NCBI GenBank assembly: GCA_030674185.1
Contig: JAPXFY010000031.1
Span: 41,447,532-41,507,531 of the forward strand
Length of the DNA stretch: 60,000 bases
Direction of reading: 5' to 3'
From: Monoplex corrugatus
Taxonomy: Eukaryota; Mollusca; Gastropoda; Littorinimorpha; Ranellidae
Part shown: in pieces, positions 57,296 through 60,000 of the stretch
Numbering within the stretch: position 1 is the stretch's first letter
How the letters are laid out: each line of letters opens with the position of its first letter
Position numbers and translations under genes: made by a program
Notes under the pieces: model-generated
Databases searched by the model: none
What the model saw: only the letters and a program-made list of their open reading frames with translations
Told to the model about the DNA's origin: nothing

Positions 57296-60000
57296 GGAAA
57301 GGGGCGGTTTAAACAGTATTTTGTTTGCATATTCAGATGAGGCAGCCAGTGTATGTGGTTTTATAATGTTTCAACAAGTGGTAAAAAAAAAAGAAAAGAA
57401 AAGGAAGGACACATAGAACACAACTTTCCCCTTCCCCTCAGAAAAATGTTGAAATTCTGTTTGTTGAGAAATGATATGTCAATTCGGCAGACAGAAAGGT
57501 TTCACAGTTATCATTGGTAGTTGATGATATTGAATGGTTTATCTTGAATGGTACAAAGTTATGAGTAAATCCACTTTGATCAAAGTGTTTGAACATATGG
57601 CTGGTTTTAATTGGTCTTTGACAGTTACTTTGCTGTTTCCCTTGCTTCAAGACAACAGCAAATTAATAGTCAGTGGAGACAGATTTTTTTTTGTTTATGA
57701 ACAAACAAAAAAAAGGAAAGAAGAAAGAAGAGAGTGAATGTCCTCAGCTGGTCAAATTTTGAGTATAAAAGATGCAAGTTAACGAAGATAAATAAATGAA
57801 TTAGTAAAAGCTGGCTGAACAGAATCTTCATTTCATTAAGTAATGTAGAAGACTTTCAGTAAATTATTGCATTAAACAACACATGAAATGTGGAATGTGT
57901 ACAGTATGTGATGTTGGCTTTCTTGGTGATGATTTGCAAAGGGAAAACATTGACATGTTTTAAATCTAACTACAATTGTACATATATCTTCAATATTTTT
58001 AATGGAATTAGTGACCTTTCCCACCATGGAATAGTTGTTTATGGGATTGGAACGTGTATGCTTTTCTCAAAATGTTCTGTGAATGTCTGTGGATGCTGTT
58101 CACTGACGTGTAATGGGCAGTAATCTTTCTTGCTTATATATATTCCACTGTGTGTCACATTCTTCACTCAAGTCACTGTCTTGATCCATGTTCACTGTGT
58201 ATGCCAGAGCAAACTTGAACATATTTAATACATTCTCACAAATGGGAACTAAGTTGTGCACAAATGAACTGAGATACAGCCTCAGAAAGTTATGAGTCTG
58301 TCACGTGAAATTGATAGTTTTAGTTGCTGTGTGTTCTTTTGGCTGATGTAAGATAAGTTTCACAATGGAAATCCCCTAAAGTAATGTTAAAAATTATGAT
58401 TATGTCGCTACCAGTTGGCAGTGCTTTATTGGTATTAACCAGAATTGTCAGTGTTCATATGGCTGACACAATTCAACCACTTACAGCTCCCCAACATTCC
58501 ATACATTTTATTATGTCAGCTTCCCAGTGCTGCACACAGTAAGGTAGTATAGTCCAGATGTACATTATCATAGTGGATCGCCAAGAAAAATCTGTCGATG
58601 AATGTTTCCAAAGTTTCTCCTCCATTTTTGCAAAAGAAGTTTAAAACACATGTGATATTTCAGCTGGTCACAGTTCCTGCAGAGTTTGTCGTAGAGACTT
58701 TCATTTTTGCATTTTCATGGAAAGGAAATTTCATGCGCTTTTCCGTGGTATTAACGAGTTTGATATCACCAAATGTCAGTTAATGGCTCCTTTGTGAGAA
58801 GTGTTCAGTTAATCATACACATAGCAAATGCATGTAGTCACACATACATGCATGTGCACACACACATACACGTACACACACACACGCACACATGCACGTA
58901 CATGTACATGTGTGCTTATACACTCAGTCACATATGCACTCATGCATAGACATACTCTCAAACCTGCAATAATCAACAAACCTATGAAATTCTCTTTATC
59001 TATTTTTCTTCAATATCTGGTAAAATAAAAGAGAGAAAGTGTGTGCATGTCTGCTTGTGTATGTGTGGATGTGGGTTCTGTGTGTGAGAATAAGAGAGAT
59101 ATTTGTAAATGTAAGTCAAATAAGTTCAATGATGATGGTAGTATTGTTTTCTCTATGCATTAATTAACTACATGAATTTTGTGCTGTGTCAGATTGAGAT
59201 CGATGTGCAAATGACAGATTACCTTGTGCGTTAGCTTTGACCTGCGTTTAGCATATCCAGAAAAAAGTGTGTATAGACATACAGAGAGAGATTGGTAACT
59301 CGCTCTGCAGCATACTTTGTGTGCTCTTGCTGCATTCGCTTATGGTCTGGCACTCGGTGGCTGTACATAGGCCATGCTGATTGGTTTGGATTACTCCATT
59401 CCTCAGGCCAACAGTGCTCCTGCCTGAGACTGCCAAGAAAAATACAGAAAGGGGTAATAGCACTAAAAGCACTAATGTGCTTGTATTTCTGAACAGATTT
59501 GTCTGAAATTTATCAACTACTTGTAGAATCAAGCCACAAAACAACTTGACTTACAAGCATGTGCTGATGGGTCACTAAACTCCCATCAAATTTTGTATGT
59601 GGAAAAGGTATAGATTACTGTTTAGTTTACTGTTGTCAAAATGTTTTGCTGTAGCAACAACTGCAGTAGCTCAAATACATGGAAGGGGGGGAGGACATAC
59701 GGGTCTCATTGTCACTGTGTATAGGTGTCATATGTGAATTCACAATATGGGACTCACACAATTTTTGAAAGTGGGTTTTGTAACAGGAACCATTCTCACA
59801 CATCATTGCCAGCTGATTGATTGACAGTAGCTGCCTGAAAATTGTTATCCCTGGGGCTAAACGCAGAATCACTTAGCTCCTTTACCATGAAAATTTCATG
59901 GAAAACTTCTTTCAACATATACCTCCAATTTTTGGACATTTTTAGCAGAAAAAAAGACAGAAAGACTGCCAAACGCAATTCATTCATAGACCAGAAGACT
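57296..60000. other. Non-coding sequence at the right end
   Basis: No convincing exon, LINE or satellite was recognised. There is a CA/ACAT-rich patch at 58828-58925 and scattered short runs. Later exons of gene 2 may lie here or beyond the edge, but none could be supported. Confidence 0.5.

Overview
The window is animal nuclear DNA dominated by repeats, most likely from a mollusc and probably a marine gastropod. This is an inference from three things: spliced genes with GT-AG introns, abundant CA/GT and GA/CT microsatellites, and a mix of L2/CR1-like, RTE/BovB-like, HERO-type and L1-like LINEs with a tRNA-headed SINE. There are no bacterial operons, rRNA genes or CRISPR arrays. Most long open reading frames are either transposon fragments or stop-free microsatellites.

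Two spliced host genes can be assembled by hand from exons whose splice phases agree. Gene 1 (minus strand, 29869 down to 11690) has five coding exons with matched phases. They spell the N-terminal 178 residues of a SABATH-like (Methyltransf_7) SAM-dependent carboxyl methyltransferase; its 3' exons lie beyond the left edge or were not found. Its introns hold a ~5.2 kb satellite of 26-bp units (24331-29545), opposed RTE halves, old RT remnants, and an inverted pair of HERO-type LINEs, each embedded in a pentanucleotide array (12511-17226). Gene 2 (plus strand, 40591 to at least 55504) has six phase-compatible exons and encodes an unrecognised Ser/Lys-rich protein. Its introns hold an L2 copy, a nested piggyBac-type MITE, and a 4.3 kb segment bounded by perfect 18-bp inverted repeats (49526-53821) that carries exon-like coding pieces of its own.

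Layout. 1-7.6 kb: LINE fragments (an L2 tail, then two copies of an APE LINE with a C-terminal zinc finger, in opposite orientations) separated by CA/GT tracts. 7.9-9.4 kb: an inverted pair of tRNA-derived SINEs. 9.4-11.7 kb: an L2-like LINE nested in an RTE tail. 11.7-29.9 kb: gene 1. 30-34.5 kb: a SINE and a 24-bp minisatellite split by an L2-like LINE that lacks its 3' end. 35.3-39.6 kb: a G/T-rich minisatellite, an L1-like ORF1 remnant and a 2.6 kb GA-rich satellite. 40.4-60 kb: gene 2 and its introns, then a ~50-bp VNTR (55740-57015) and mostly featureless sequence.

The observations most worth following are the microsatellite-embedded HERO copies with a tRNA-like 3' UTR, the TIR-bounded 4.3 kb element with its own start exon, and the SABATH-like methyltransferase in an animal genome. 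All calls come from reading the sequence; no database search was run.
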